DNA from: an uncultured Oscillospiraceae bacterium
Lineage (GTDB): Bacteria; Bacillota; Clostridia; Oscillospirales; Ruminococcaceae
Assembly: GCA_934513685.1 (NCBI GenBank)
Contig: CAKSWY010000008.1
Span: 22,356 to 86,355, forward strand
Reading direction: 5' to 3'
DNA length: 64,000 nt
A model generated the notes under the pieces. The model made no database searches, had not been told where the DNA came from, and worked only from the letters and a program-made list of their open reading frames with translations. Position numbers and translations under genes: made by a program. Shown here one piece after another: positions 41,787 to 50,750 of this stretch. Position 1 is the stretch's first letter; each line of letters starts with the position of its first letter.

Positions 41787-42413
41787 ATGTATCAGAACAT
41801 CGCATTTGATCTGGGCGGCGTTGTGGTGGACTTTGCCCCCCATGATTTTCTTCTGGAAAATTTCTGTTCCGCTCCCATTGAGCAGAAAGTTTACGACATC
41901 ACCTTCGGCAGCAAAGAATGGCAGCAGCTGGACGCCGGGCTGATCACCCGCGCCCAGGGCGACGCCATCATGCTGGAAAAAGGCCGCCAGCAAGGCTGCG
42001 CCTTTGAGGTGCAGGCGGTGCTGGATTCCTGGATGCGCAGCCTTCGCCCCCGCCACCGCACGCTGGATCTGATCCGCCGCCTGAAAAAGATGGGCTATCA
42101 CGTGTATTTTCTCTCCAACATTTCCGAGGATGCGCTGGATTTTCTCCGGCACAAGGAGTTCTGGACGCTGTTTGAGGGCGGCATCGCCTCCTGCGATGTG
42201 AAGATCAACAAGCCCGACCCCCGCATTTACCAGGCATTGCTGGAGGATTACCACCTCAAGCCCAGTGAGACGATTTTTATTGACGACCGCACCGAAAACG
42301 TACATGCCGCGTACAATCTGGGCATCACCGCCATTCACTATATGGGCGCCGGGCGGCTGTACAAATCGCTGAACACCTGCGGCATTCCCATTCGGGAGCG
42401 CCTGCTCTGGTAA
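41787..42413 (+). CDS. HAD superfamily hydrolase (YihX-like, subfamily IA)
   Basis: 208 residues. Motif I reads AFDLGGVVVDF, with Asp8 as nucleophile and Gly-Gly where many HADs have Asp. Motif II is YFLSNIS. The motif III lysine is in INKPDP, and motif IV is FIDDRTENV. The DLGGVVV start and overall layout are those of YihX-like sugar phosphatases (alpha-D-glucose-1-phosphate phosphatase). The substrate is an inference. AAGGAGA precedes the ATG. Confidence 0.87.
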   Translation: MYQNIAFDLGGVVVDFAPHDFLLENFCSAPIEQKVYDITFGSKEWQQLDAGLITRAQGDAIMLEKGRQQGCAFEVQAVLDSWMRSLRPRHRTLDLIRRLKKMGYHVYFLSNISEDALDFLRHKEFWTLFEGGIASCDVKINKPDPRIYQALLEDYHLKPSETIFIDDRTENVHAAYNLGITAIHYMGAGRLYKSLNTCGIPIRERLLW

Positions 42414-42431
42414 GGTTCCCCTGCCGTTTTT

Positions 42432-42467
42432 GCCCCGCCGGGCGGTCGTTCCGGCGGGGCACTTTTT
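42432..42467 (+). terminator. Terminator after the HAD gene
   Basis: GCCCCGCCGG (42432-42441) pairs with CCGGCGGGGC (42451-42460), followed by ACTTTTT. Confidence 0.85.
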
Positions 42468-42547
42468 ACAAACCGGTGAAATCCGCCCTGCTTTTCGGCC
42501 GTTTTGCGGTCTGATTGCACAAAAATCAGGCGAATCTCTCATTTTCT

Positions 42548-42575
42548 TTGCAATGGCAAAAAACGGTGCTATAAT
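42548..42575 (+). promoter_or_regulatory. pta promoter
   Basis: TTGCAA (42548-42553), a 16-base spacer and a perfect TATAAT (42570-42575). Confidence 0.7.
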
Positions 42576-42639
42576 AGAGCCGTAAGTGTGTCGCACCAGG
42601 CGCCTGTGCCTGGTGCAAAAGATGTGGAGGTATTTGTTT

Positions 42640-43605
42640 ATGTCCATTTTTGAGAATTTCGAGAAAAAGCTCCAGGCTGAGCCCAAGTCCATTGTGTTCA
42701 CCGAGGGCACCGACGCCCGCATCCTGTCCGCTGCCAGCCGCCTGCTGGCCGGCAAGGTGCTGAAGGTCATCCTGCTGGGCAACCCCGAGGCCGTGAAGGA
42801 AGCCGCCGCCAAGGGCAGCTTTGACATCACCGGCGCCGAGATCATCGACCCCGCCAACTACGCCGGTTTTGACGAGATGGTCACCAAGATGGTGGAGCTG
42901 CGCAAGGGCAAGATGACCGCTGAGGACTGCGCCAAGGCTCTGAGCAAGTCCAACTACTTCGGCACCATGCTGGTGAAGATGGGCAAGGCCGACTGCCTGC
43001 TGGGCGGCGCCACCTACTCCACCGCTGACACCGTTCGCCCCGCTCTGCAGCTGATCAAGTGCAAGCCCGGCATCCAGTCCGTCAGCTCCTGCTTCATCCT
43101 GACCCGCGGCCAGGAGAGCATCGCCATGGGCGACTGCGCCATCAACATCAACCCCAGCGAGGATGAGGTTGTGGAGTGCACCGTCGAGACCGCTCACACC
43201 GCTGAGATCTTCGGCATCGACCCCCGCGTGGCTCTGCTGTCCTACTCCACCAAGGGTTCCGGCAAGGGCGACACCGTGGACAAGATGCGCAACGCCACTG
43301 CCCGCGTACAGGAGGCTCATCCCGAGCTGAAGGTCGACGGCGAGCTGCAGTTTGACGCTGCCGTTGCTCCCGAGGTTGGCCAGCTGAAGGCTCCCGGCTC
43401 CAAGGTTGCCGGCTACGCCAACACCTTCATCTTCCCCGACATCAACGCCGGCAACATCGGCTACAAGATCGCTCAGCGTCTGGGCGGCTTTGAGGCTTAC
43501 GGCCCCATCCTGCAGGGCCTGAACGCCCCCATCAACGACCTGTCCCGCGGCTGCAACGCCGAAGAGGTCTACAAGATGAGTCTGATCACCGCTGCTCTGA
43601 TCTGA
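42640..43605 (+). CDS. pta: Phosphate acetyltransferase
   Basis: 321 residues, the short Pta type. It converts acetyl-CoA and phosphate to acetyl phosphate in acetate formation. Landmarks are VFTEGTDARIL, GGATYSTADTVRPALQLI, LLSYSTKGSGKGD, DGELQFDAAV and PDINAGNIGYKIAQRLGG. Codon use is strongly biased, which suggests a highly expressed fermentation gene. No ackA lies next to it, unlike in many Firmicutes. The ATG follows TGGAGG at 10 bases. Confidence 0.95.
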   Translation: MSIFENFEKKLQAEPKSIVFTEGTDARILSAASRLLAGKVLKVILLGNPEAVKEAAAKGSFDITGAEIIDPANYAGFDEMVTKMVELRKGKMTAEDCAKALSKSNYFGTMLVKMGKADCLLGGATYSTADTVRPALQLIKCKPGIQSVSSCFILTRGQESIAMGDCAININPSEDEVVECTVETAHTAEIFGIDPRVALLSYSTKGSGKGDTVDKMRNATARVQEAHPELKVDGELQFDAAVAPEVGQLKAPGSKVAGYANTFIFPDINAGNIGYKIAQRLGGFEAYGPILQGLNAPINDLSRGCNAEEVYKMSLITAALI

Positions 43606-43635
43606 GTTTGCGGGGAGCAATCCTCTGAATCCTTC

Positions 43636-43674
43636 GCCCCTCGCGGTGCCGCCCGGCACTGCGGGGGGCTTTTT
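43636..43674 (+). terminator. pta terminator
   Basis: A 15-base stem GCCCCTCGCGGTGCC (43636-43650) / GGCACTGCGGGGGGC (43655-43669), with one or two mismatches, followed by TTTTT. Confidence 0.8.
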
Positions 43675-43768
43675 AGTCCTGCGGTTTGCGTTTTGTAAAA
43701 TGGCATTGCCGCTTCTTCTGTGTTATAATAGGGTTCAATAACTGCGGACAAAATTTGAGGTGACCATC

Positions 43769-44350
43769 ATGCAATTTGACGAGCTGCGCGCCCAGTGCGA
43801 GAGCTGTACCCGCTGCGGGCTGTGCCAGGGCCGTACCAATGTGGTGTTCGGCATGGGCAACCCGGCCTCCCCGATCATGTTTGTGGGCGAAGGTCCCGGC
43901 CAGCACGAGGACGAACAAGGGCTACCCTTTGTGGGCCGCAGCGGCCGGCTGCTGGATCTGTACCTGGACGTGATTGACCTGGACCGAAGCAAGGTCTACA
44001 TTGCCAATGTGGTGAAGTGCCGCCCGCCTCAAAACCGCGACCCGCTTCCGGAGGAATCCGAGACCTGCCTGTACTGGCTGCGCCAGCAGTACAAGCTCAT
44101 TCACCCGAAAATTCTGGTGTGCTTGGGCCGCATTGCTGCCCAACGGCTGATCGAGCCGAAGTTCTCCGTCACCCGCCAGCACGGTGAGTTCATCCAGAAG
44201 GGCGGCACCTGGTTTATGGGCACCTACCACCCCGCCGCGCTGCTGCGCAACATGAGCCAGAAGCCCACCGCGTTGGCCGACTTCATCGCCCTGCGCGGCA
44301 AAATTGAGGAGCTGTGCCCGGAGGTGTATCAGGGTACTGCAGAGCAGTGA
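43769..44350 (+). CDS. Uracil-DNA glycosylase, iron-sulfur family (family 4-like)
   Basis: 193 residues. The cysteines CESCTRCGLC near the N-terminus, with a later Cys in KCRPPQNRDP and one in VCLG, fit a 4Fe-4S cluster. Motif 1 is GEGPGQHEDEQGLPFVGRSGRLLD and motif 2 is GTYHPAALLRN. It removes uracil from DNA in base-excision repair. ATG at 43769 follows GAGGTGA; an upstream GTG at 43760 is possible but overlaps the site. A TATAAT lies at 43724-43729. Confidence 0.92.
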   Translation: MQFDELRAQCESCTRCGLCQGRTNVVFGMGNPASPIMFVGEGPGQHEDEQGLPFVGRSGRLLDLYLDVIDLDRSKVYIANVVKCRPPQNRDPLPEESETCLYWLRQQYKLIHPKILVCLGRIAAQRLIEPKFSVTRQHGEFIQKGGTWFMGTYHPAALLRNMSQKPTALADFIALRGKIEELCPEVYQGTAEQ

Positions 44351-44418
44351 ACCAAAGCCCGCCGGGTTTCGTGCGCCGCATACCGAGCACCGCATACACC
44401 ATAACATTGCAAAAACGC

Positions 44419-44480
44419 AAAAAGCGCCAGATCCGGGGCGCGGCCTTGCAGCCGCCTTGCCCTTGGAGCTGGCGCTTTTT
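44419..44480 (+). terminator. Long hairpin terminator after the UDG gene
   Basis: The outer stem AAAAAGCGCCAG (44419-44430) / CTGGCGCTTTTT (44469-44480) encloses a further structured 38-base loop. It lies in the 310-base gap 44351-44660, which shows no gene. Confidence 0.7.
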
Positions 44481-44660
44481 CCATGTAGATTTTCTATGCG
44501 GATATTGGCCGCTATCGGCCGCAGGTATTGAGCGCGTGATGCAGAGTATCCGTTTCACGGCCCAAAGCCGCTGATTCTTTTACTTTTTTAATATAAACGG
44601 CCTGAACGCCTGAAATGCAACCGCCTGAAATCGGGCGTAGACGCCCCCGCGAGCGTGCCC

Positions 44661-45125
44661 TCAGGCGTTTGCTTCCCGCTGGGGCACCGGATGCTCCGCC
44701 AGATACTGCTCCAGCAGGTCCGCCGCCAGGCCCACCATCTCCACACAGGGCCGCTTTTTGTAATAGGTCTCGGTACGGGGCGAGGCCACCGGGCTGCCCT
44801 CGGGCTGGTCCAGCCCCAGCAGCTCCCGGCAGATCAGGCTGCCGGTTTCCGCCTTGAACTTCGCCGCCAGCTCCTGCACCATGGCGTATACGGCGGTTTT
44901 GTGGGCGGGGTCATCGCTGCCGTACAGCGCCCCAAGCGCCATCACGGCGCCGCTGAACGCACCGCACACCTCCCGCATACGGCCCACACCGCCGCCAAAG
45001 CCGCTGGCCAGCTGCAGGGCCGTCTGGCGCGGCAGCCCCACCTCTTCGCTGAACGCGGCAAACACCGCCTGCGAGCAGTTGTAGCCTTCCTTAAAATTGG
45101 CCTCGGCCATTTCACGATGCGTCAA
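44661..45125 (-). CDS. C_GCAxxG_C_C family protein (redox-active, function unknown)
   Basis: 154 residues. It matches the C_GCAxxG_C_C family: EGYNCSQAVFAAFSE, ASGFGGGVGRMREVCGAFSGAVMALG, SLICRELLG and RPCVEMVGLAADLLEQYL carry the conserved cysteines. The family is thought to be redox or metal linked; no activity is proven. TTG at 45125 is the likely start, since AAAGGAAG lies 9 bases before it and it yields the family-like N-terminus MTHREMAEANF. The internal ATG at 45110 has no site. Confidence 0.8.
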   Translation of the reverse strand: MTHREMAEANFKEGYNCSQAVFAAFSEEVGLPRQTALQLASGFGGGVGRMREVCGAFSGAVMALGALYGSDDPAHKTAVYAMVQELAAKFKAETGSLICRELLGLDQPEGSPVASPRTETYYKKRPCVEMVGLAADLLEQYLAEHPVPQREANA

Positions 45126-45387
45126 TTGTATCGACTTCCTTTCTTTTCGCGCATCCCACCGCAAGCCGCGGTGCGCTTTTGTATTGTTATTATACCATGC
45201 TGGGCGCTGCTCTGTCATCCGGGTGTTCTGGTGGCCGCTTTAACCATAAGCGCGGATGAAGCAAGTGTCTCTTTGTGCACCGGGCTTGCGGCAGACGTTT
45301 TTCCGGAAACCCGGCCGCGCGGGCAGCGTGAACTGCCCGGTGATTTTGCTTTTCTAAAACCGATTCATAAACTTTTTGTGAATTCCC

Positions 45388-45446
45388 TTGCACTTTTCGC
45401 GAAAAAGAGTTATAGTAGATTAGCACTCAAAAGTTATGAGTGCTAA
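45388..45446 (+). promoter_or_regulatory. htpG promoter with perfect CIRCE operator
   Basis: TTGCAC (45388-45393), a 17-base spacer and TATAGT (45411-45416). A perfect CIRCE follows, TTAGCACTC (45420-45428), 9 bases, GAGTGCTAA (45438-45446). HrcA bound here would block transcription. The remaining parts of the gap 45126-45511 hold no gene. Confidence 0.92.
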
Positions 45447-45511
45447 ATCATTTTACAATTGCAGTCTGATTAAATCCAGGCTGAAAATAGACGCGAAAAG
45501 GAGTTTTTCAT

Positions 45512-47416
45512 ATGGCAGTCAAACAATTCAAGGCCGAGAGCAAAAAGCTGCTTGACCTGATGATCAATTCCATTTACACCAACAAGGAGATTTTCCTGCG
45601 TGAGCTGATCAGCAACGCCAGCGACGCCATCGACAAGCTGTATTTTCGCAGCCTGACCGACCAGACCGTGGGCATGAACAAGGATGATTTCTGCATCCGG
45701 CTGGATGTGGATAAGGAAAACCGCATCCTGACCATCAGCGACAACGGCATCGGCATGACCAAGGAAGAGCTGGAGAAGAACCTGGGCACCATTGCCCGCA
45801 GCGGCAGCCTGGATTTCAAGACCGAGAACAAGTCTGCGCAGGACATTGACATCATCGGCCAGTTCGGCGTTGGCTTCTACTCCGCCTTCATGGTGTCCAG
45901 CGATGTAACCGTGGTCAGCCGCGCCTTCGGCAGCGAAGAAGCCTGGCAGTGGGAGAGCAAGGGCGCCGAGGGCTACACCATCAGCCCCGCTGAGAAGGAC
46001 ACCGTCGGCACCGAGATCACTCTGGTCATCAAGGAGAATACCGACACGGAAAACTTCGATGAGTTCCTGGACGAGTACCGCCTGGTGGACATCGTGAAGA
46101 AATACTCCGACTATGTGCGCTACCCCATCAAGATGGAGCGCGAAAAGACCCGCCAGAAGCCCCGCCCGGAGGATGCCGGCGACGACTACAAGCCCGAGTA
46201 TGAGACCTACCGGGAAGATGAGACGCTGAACAGCATGATTCCTCTGTGGAAGCGCTCCAAGAGTGAGGTCAAGCCCGAGGAATACAACGAATTCTACAAG
46301 AAGAAGTTCTTCGACTACACCGACCCCGCCCGCACCATCGTGAGCCGCACCGAGGGCACTGCCACCTACAACGCCCTGCTGTTCATTCCCGGCCACGCCC
46401 CTTACGACTATTACACCCGCGAGTACGAAAAGGGCCTGCAGCTGTATGCTTCTGGCGTGCTCATCATGGAGAAGTGCCCCGACCTGCTGTCCGACTACTT
46501 CAGCTTTGTGAAGGGCATTGTGGACAGCCAGGATCTGAGCCTGAACATCAGCCGTGAAATGCTCCAGAAGGACAGCCAGCTGAAGCTGATCCACAACGCG
46601 CTGGAGAAGAAGATCAAGAGCGAGCTGACCGCCATGAAGAACAACGAGCGGGATAAGTACGAGGAGTTCTTCAAGAACTTCGGCCGTCAGCTGAAGTACG
46701 GCTGCTACTCCGATTACGGCACTCACAGCGACCTGCTGAAGGATCTGCTGCTGTTCTACTCCGCTAAAGAGAAGAAGCTGGTCAGCCTGGAAGAGTATGT
46801 GAAGGCCATGCCGGAAGGCCAGAAGTACATCTACTTCGCCGCCGGTGAGGACGCCGACCGTCTGGCCAAGCTGCCCGCCGCCGAGTTGGTTCTGGATAAG
46901 GGCTACGACCTGCTGCTGCTCACCGAGGACGTGGATGAGTTCTGCCTGCAGATGATGCGCAGCTACGAGGAGAAGGAGTTCAAGAACATCAACTCCGGCG
47001 ATCTGGGGCTGGAAACCGAGGAAGAGAAGAAGCAGGCTGAGGAAGCCGCCGAGGAGAACAAGCCCCTGTTCGAGGCAATCAAGGCCGCCCTGGGCGACAA
47101 GGTCACCAAGGTCACCCTGTCCACCCGCCTGAAGAGCCATCCCGTCTGCCTGTCCAGCGAAGGCCCCATCTCCATCGAGATGGAGCGCGTGCTGAAGGGT
47201 ATGCCCGGCGGCGAGGCCCCCAAGAGCGAGAAGGTGCTGGAGCTGAACCCCAACCACCCCGTGTTTGAAACCATGAAGAGCCTGCAGGCTTCCGGCGACA
47301 CCGAGAAGCTGAACGCTTACGCCGACATTCTGTACAACCAGGCCCGCCTGATCGAGGGCCTGCCCGTTGAGGATGCCGTCGCCTACACGGAAGCGGTCTG
47401 CAAGCTGATGAAGTAA
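45512..47416 (+). CDS. htpG: Chaperone HtpG (Hsp90)
   Basis: 634 residues, full length. The GHKL ATP site is intact: LRELISNASDAIDKL, ISDNGIGM and IGQFGVGFYSAFMVS. The middle domain and C-terminal dimer domain follow. It is an ATP-driven folding chaperone. AAAAGGAG precedes the ATG. A CIRCE element lies 65 bases upstream, so HrcA probably controls it together with groESL. Confidence 0.97.
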   Translation: MAVKQFKAESKKLLDLMINSIYTNKEIFLRELISNASDAIDKLYFRSLTDQTVGMNKDDFCIRLDVDKENRILTISDNGIGMTKEELEKNLGTIARSGSLDFKTENKSAQDIDIIGQFGVGFYSAFMVSSDVTVVSRAFGSEEAWQWESKGAEGYTISPAEKDTVGTEITLVIKENTDTENFDEFLDEYRLVDIVKKYSDYVRYPIKMEREKTRQKPRPEDAGDDYKPEYETYREDETLNSMIPLWKRSKSEVKPEEYNEFYKKKFFDYTDPARTIVSRTEGTATYNALLFIPGHAPYDYYTREYEKGLQLYASGVLIMEKCPDLLSDYFSFVKGIVDSQDLSLNISREMLQKDSQLKLIHNALEKKIKSELTAMKNNERDKYEEFFKNFGRQLKYGCYSDYGTHSDLLKDLLLFYSAKEKKLVSLEEYVKAMPEGQKYIYFAAGEDADRLAKLPAAELVLDKGYDLLLLTEDVDEFCLQMMRSYEEKEFKNINSGDLGLETEEEKKQAEEAAEENKPLFEAIKAALGDKVTKVTLSTRLKSHPVCLSSEGPISIEMERVLKGMPGGEAPKSEKVLELNPNHPVFETMKSLQASGDTEKLNAYADILYNQARLIEGLPVEDAVAYTEAVCKLMK

Positions 47417-47464
47417 TTTGCTTCTCGCTTGTGTCTAAGGCGCCCACCTGAAAAAGCTCAAGCC

Positions 47465-47509
47465 AAAAGCAGCCGCCTGCCGGTTTTCCGGTGGGCGGCT
47501 GCTTTTTTG
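47465..47509 (+). terminator. htpG terminator
   Basis: AAAAGCAGCCGCC (47465-47477) pairs with GGCGGCTGCTTTT (47493-47505), with an inner GCCGG/CCGG extension, followed by TT. Confidence 0.85.
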
Positions 47510-47563
47510 TGCGCTTTTGTGTTTTTAATCTTTGATTTCTGATTTCAGCGCAGGGCTTCGCCT

Positions 47564-48334
47564 TCACATCTCTCCTCGAATGCGCCCCAGCGCCCCCTTT
47601 TCCAGGCGGCTTACCTGTGCCTGGCTGATGCCGATCTCCTTGGCGACCTCCACCTGGGTCATGCCGGAGAGGTAGCGCAGCGCCATGATCTTCTTTTCCC
47701 GGCCGGTCAGGCTTCCCACGGTATCCCGGAACATAATGCCGCTGATCCAGCTGTCCTCCCCGTCGGTTTCCCCCACCTGATCCATCACATAGATGGGGTC
47801 TCCGCCATCGCTGTACACCGGCTCATACAGGCTCACCGGCTCCACCACGGATTCCAGCGCCAGGGTCACCGTCTCTTTGGGCAGGTTCACCGCCTTTGCA
47901 ATCTCGTTGATGTGCGGCTCCCGCCCCAGCTTTTTCTGCAGCTGCTCCCGGCACTGCATCGCCCGATACGCCACGTCCCGCACCGAGCGGCTGACCCGCA
48001 GGGCGTTGTTGTCCCGCAAAAAGCGGCGGATCTCCCCGATGATCATGGGCACCCCATAGGTGGAAAACCGAAGATTCAGGTCCGGGTCAAAGTTGTCGAT
48101 GGCCTTGATCAGGCCGATGCAGCCCACCTGAAACAGGTCGTCCAGGTTCTCGCCCCGGCCGGAGAACCGCTGCACCACGCTCAGCACCAGCCGCAGGTTG
48201 CCCTGAATCATCTCCTGCCGGGCCTGCCGGTCCCCCTGCTTCACCCGGTGCAGCAGCTGGGCCTTCTCCCGCTCCGTCAACACCGGCAGCTGGGCCGTGT
48301 TGATGCCGCAAAGCTCCACCTTGTTGTGGTACAT
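47564..48334 (-). CDS. sigG: RNA polymerase sporulation sigma factor SigG
   Basis: 256 residues. An N-terminal tail (MYHNKVELCGINTAQLPVLT) typical of SigG precedes region 2 (NLRLVLSVVQRFSGRGENLDDLFQVGCIGLIKAIDNFDPDLNLRFSTYGVPMIIGEIRRFLRD). Region 3 and region 4 follow (GMTQVEVAKEIGISQAQVSRLEKGALGRIR). It directs late forespore transcription. ATG at 48334 has AAGGGGAG at 8 bases. It lies near sigE but is separated from it by a gene on the other strand. Confidence 0.95.
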   Translation of the reverse strand: MYHNKVELCGINTAQLPVLTEREKAQLLHRVKQGDRQARQEMIQGNLRLVLSVVQRFSGRGENLDDLFQVGCIGLIKAIDNFDPDLNLRFSTYGVPMIIGEIRRFLRDNNALRVSRSVRDVAYRAMQCREQLQKKLGREPHINEIAKAVNLPKETVTLALESVVEPVSLYEPVYSDGGDPIYVMDQVGETDGEDSWISGIMFRDTVGSLTGREKKIMALRYLSGMTQVEVAKEIGISQAQVSRLEKGALGRIRGEM

Positions 48335-48490
48335 GCCAAAGCTCCCCTTCCGAGGCGTGTCCGCCTTTGGGGAGTATGGGCCGCACCATCGCGCCGCCAA
48401 ACAGCGGGCTGGCTGGCAATCCCTGCACAGGCTGCGAAAGTTTGGCATAGGCTGACGGCAACAGCTGCAACTTGCAAGGAGGGCTGCGCT

Positions 48491-48994
48491 ATGACGGAAC
48501 TGCTGCCGTTTCTTCCGCTTGTTCTGGGAATGGCCCTGTTGGCCGCCATTCTTCTGGCCTGGCATTGCCTGAACCATGCCCACGCCGAGGACTGGGTGCT
48601 TCATCCCCGCCCCAGCTTTCCCGCCGCGGGATTTTCCGTGACTGATCTTCCGGCTGATGAGTTTCTCACGCTGGAGCGTTGCTGGCTCATTCGCCGAACG
48701 ACCGCCCAGCTGGATTTTGTCGCTGACCCAAACTGGGCCTTCTGGCTTCGGGTCGGGCGCAGCGGCCAGCCGCTGGCCCTGTCGGACGAACCGCCCACCT
48801 CCTACGACCAGCGGGAAATCCGCCGGGTGGATGGCCTTCGGGTGGAGATGCTGTATTCTCCCGGCGGCACCGGGCAGATTCGCTGGAGCCGGAACGGTTT
48901 CGATTACGCCCTCACCTTCCCCGCCGGTGAAATAGGCCTGCCCGGTGGGCTGACGGCCGCCTTTGTCCGCGAAACAAACGCCGAACCACTGTAA
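48491..48994 (+). CDS. Hypothetical membrane-anchored protein between sigG and sigE
   Basis: 167 residues. One N-terminal membrane segment (LLPFLPLVLGMALLAAILLAWHCL) is followed by a soluble domain of about 135 residues with several predicted strands and a WSRNGFDYALTFP stretch, faintly like DUF4367-type domains. AAGGAGGG lies 8 bases before the ATG. It runs opposite to the flanking sporulation genes. No family was firmly recognised. Confidence 0.65.
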   Translation: MTELLPFLPLVLGMALLAAILLAWHCLNHAHAEDWVLHPRPSFPAAGFSVTDLPADEFLTLERCWLIRRTTAQLDFVADPNWAFWLRVGRSGQPLALSDEPPTSYDQREIRRVDGLRVEMLYSPGGTGQIRWSRNGFDYALTFPAGEIGLPGGLTAAFVRETNAEPL

Positions 48995-49001
48995 ACGTGC
49001 C

Positions 49002-49709
49002 TCAGGCCATCTGCTCCAGCTGCTGGCGCAGGCGGCGGATGATGCGCTTTTCCAGCCGGGAAATGTAGCTTTGGGAAATACCGATGGCGTCCGCCACCTC
49101 TTTTTGGGTGTGCTCCACTCCATCCTTCAGCCCAAAGCGCATTTCCATAATGCGGCGCTCCCGCTCATCCAACAGGGCAACCGCCTGGTGCAGCATGGTG
49201 CACTCGTCGTCCTGCTCCAGCTGGGCCCCCACCTGGGCCTGGTCGCTGCTGAGCACGTCCGAGAGCAGCAGCTCGTTGCCCTCGCCGTCGGTGTTCAGCG
49301 GCTCATCAATGCTGGCGTCCTGCCGCCGGTTGGAGCTTTTTCGCAGGTACATCAAAATTTCATTCTCAATGCACCGGCTGGCATAGGTGGCAAGCTTGAT
49401 CTTTTTCGAGGGCACAAAGGTGTTCACCGCCTTGATCAGGCCAATGGTGCCGATGGAGATAATGTCCTCGATCGCCACGCCGCTGTTCTCAAATTTGCGT
49501 GCAATGTACACCACCAGCCGCAGATTGTGGGTGATCAGCAGATCCCGGCAGCTGGGCCGCCCCTCTTCCAGCCCGGCAAACACCCGGGCTTCCTCCTCCG
49601 GGGTGAGCGGCGGCGGCAGGGTCTCCGGCCCGTTGATGTAATGGACACGGCCGGGTGCTTTCAGGCGCAAGACCAACCGTTTCAGGCCGCTTAAAAGTTG
49701 CTTCAGCAT
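49002..49709 (-). CDS. sigE: RNA polymerase sporulation sigma factor SigE
   Basis: 235 residues. A basic, hydrophobic pro-sequence (MLKQLLSGLKRLVLRLK) is followed by region 2 (HNLRLVVYIARKFENSGVAIEDIISIGTIGLIKAVNTFVPSKKIKLATYASRCIENEILMYLRK) and region 4 (TQKEVADAIGISQSYISRLEKRIIRRLR). It is the early mother-cell sigma factor, made as an inactive precursor. Its start overlaps the end of spoIIGA by 7 bases, with AGGAGGG before the ATG, as in the classic spoIIG operon. Confidence 0.96.
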   Translation of the reverse strand: MLKQLLSGLKRLVLRLKAPGRVHYINGPETLPPPLTPEEEARVFAGLEEGRPSCRDLLITHNLRLVVYIARKFENSGVAIEDIISIGTIGLIKAVNTFVPSKKIKLATYASRCIENEILMYLRKSSNRRQDASIDEPLNTDGEGNELLLSDVLSSDQAQVGAQLEQDDECTMLHQAVALLDERERRIMEMRFGLKDGVEHTQKEVADAIGISQSYISRLEKRIIRRLRQQLEQMA

Positions 49710-50677
49710 GAAATTCGTCCCTCCTGTGCCGGTGCGGATGGTTTGGACGGCGGGCCTCCGACACAGCCCGCACCGGCCTGCTTCTGCGGAGCGTTTCGCC
49801 CGCACCGCCGGGCCTGGCCCGCCAAACCCGGCCCGAACAGGGCCAGATACCGCCCGTCCGACAGGTTTTTCCCGGCAAATGCCACGGTCACCCGGCCGCA
49901 CAGCAGCACCCGTTTTCCAAGGCAGATGCGCAGCCTCTGCGCCTGCACCGCCGGCAGCAGATCGCCGCCCGTGGCGGTATCGCAGGAGAGCAGCCGCACC
50001 CCGGGCGGCGGCAGGGCGGCACGGTCGCCGCCAAACCACCGCTGCAAAAATTGCCGCAGCGGCTCTTCCAGCTGGGCCTGCGCCGCCGGGGCACTGACCA
50101 GCACCACCGGGCAGCCGGAAAATGGATCGTACCAGGAAAATCCCGTATCCCACAGCGCCTCGCCCCGCAGGGTTCCGCCGGGCAGCTGGGCTTCCAGCTG
50201 CCAGAGCCGCTCCGGTTCGGCCGGGCCAAACAGCAGAACCGCAAGGCGGGCCAGCAGATACACTCCCAGTGAGCAGAAAAGCAGCAGCAGCGGCGGAACG
50301 TTCCAATACACCGCCAGGTTGTTGGTCTGCACATTCTGTGCGCTGAACCGCAGAATGGCGGCCAGCACCAGCCCCGCCAGGGCCAGATTCATCCCAAAGT
50401 ACCAGGCCGCCCGGCGCAGAAGCAGGCGCGCCCCCTGCCAGCCAAAGGCCGCCGCGGTAATGGCCAGCGCACTGCCGCCCTGATACAGAAACTGCGCCCA
50501 GACCGGAAGCGGCGGCGCCAAAAGAATCAGCGTGCTGACGGCTGCCAGCGCTGCCCCCAGGCACCCTCTTGGCCAACGGGGCGGCGCCCCGCACACACAG
50601 CCGGCGGCCCGCAGAAGAAAATAGCCGATCACAAAATTGACCAGCAGAAGGGAATCCAGATAAATCACCGTTTTCAT
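49703..50677 (-). CDS. spoIIGA: Sporulation sigma-E processing peptidase SpoIIGA
   Basis: 324 residues. The N-terminal 150 residues have five hydrophobic segments. The C-terminal aspartic-protease-like domain contains WDTGFSWYDPFSG, the equivalent of the active-site D-(S/T)-G motif. It is thought to remove the pro-peptide of SigE at the septal membrane after a forespore signal. The C-terminal tail is Gly/Pro/Cys-rich and looks unconserved. AAGGAG precedes the ATG. First gene of spoIIGA-sigE. Confidence 0.92.
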   Translation of the reverse strand: MKTVIYLDSLLLVNFVIGYFLLRAAGCVCGAPPRWPRGCLGAALAAVSTLILLAPPLPVWAQFLYQGGSALAITAAAFGWQGARLLLRRAAWYFGMNLALAGLVLAAILRFSAQNVQTNNLAVYWNVPPLLLLFCSLGVYLLARLAVLLFGPAEPERLWQLEAQLPGGTLRGEALWDTGFSWYDPFSGCPVVLVSAPAAQAQLEEPLRQFLQRWFGGDRAALPPPGVRLLSCDTATGGDLLPAVQAQRLRICLGKRVLLCGRVTVAFAGKNLSDGRYLALFGPGLAGQARRCGRNAPQKQAGAGCVGGPPSKPSAPAQEGRISC

Positions 50678-50717
50678 GCATTTGCTCCTTGTGCCGCAGG
50701 CCTGCCCTCTTCTGAAC

Positions 50718-50750
50718 AGTATATGCGGCCGAAGGAGAAAAGTATGTCAC
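50718..50750 (-). promoter_or_regulatory. Putative spoIIGA-sigE promoter with long spacer
   Basis: On the minus strand GTGACA (50750-50745), a 21-base spacer and TATACT (50723-50718). TTGTGA (50752-50747) gives a 23-base alternative. Bacillus spoIIG uses a similarly overlong spacer bridged by Spo0A. No clear TGTCGAA box was found. Confidence 0.45.

Noticed and set aside
45470..47257. Long open frame opposite htpG
   Set aside because: It is a mirror of the biased htpG codons; no start signal and no recognisable domain.
48335..48470. SigF/SigG-type promoter for sigG
   Set aside because: A CATACTC-like -10 is present upstream but no matching -35 could be found at the right distance.
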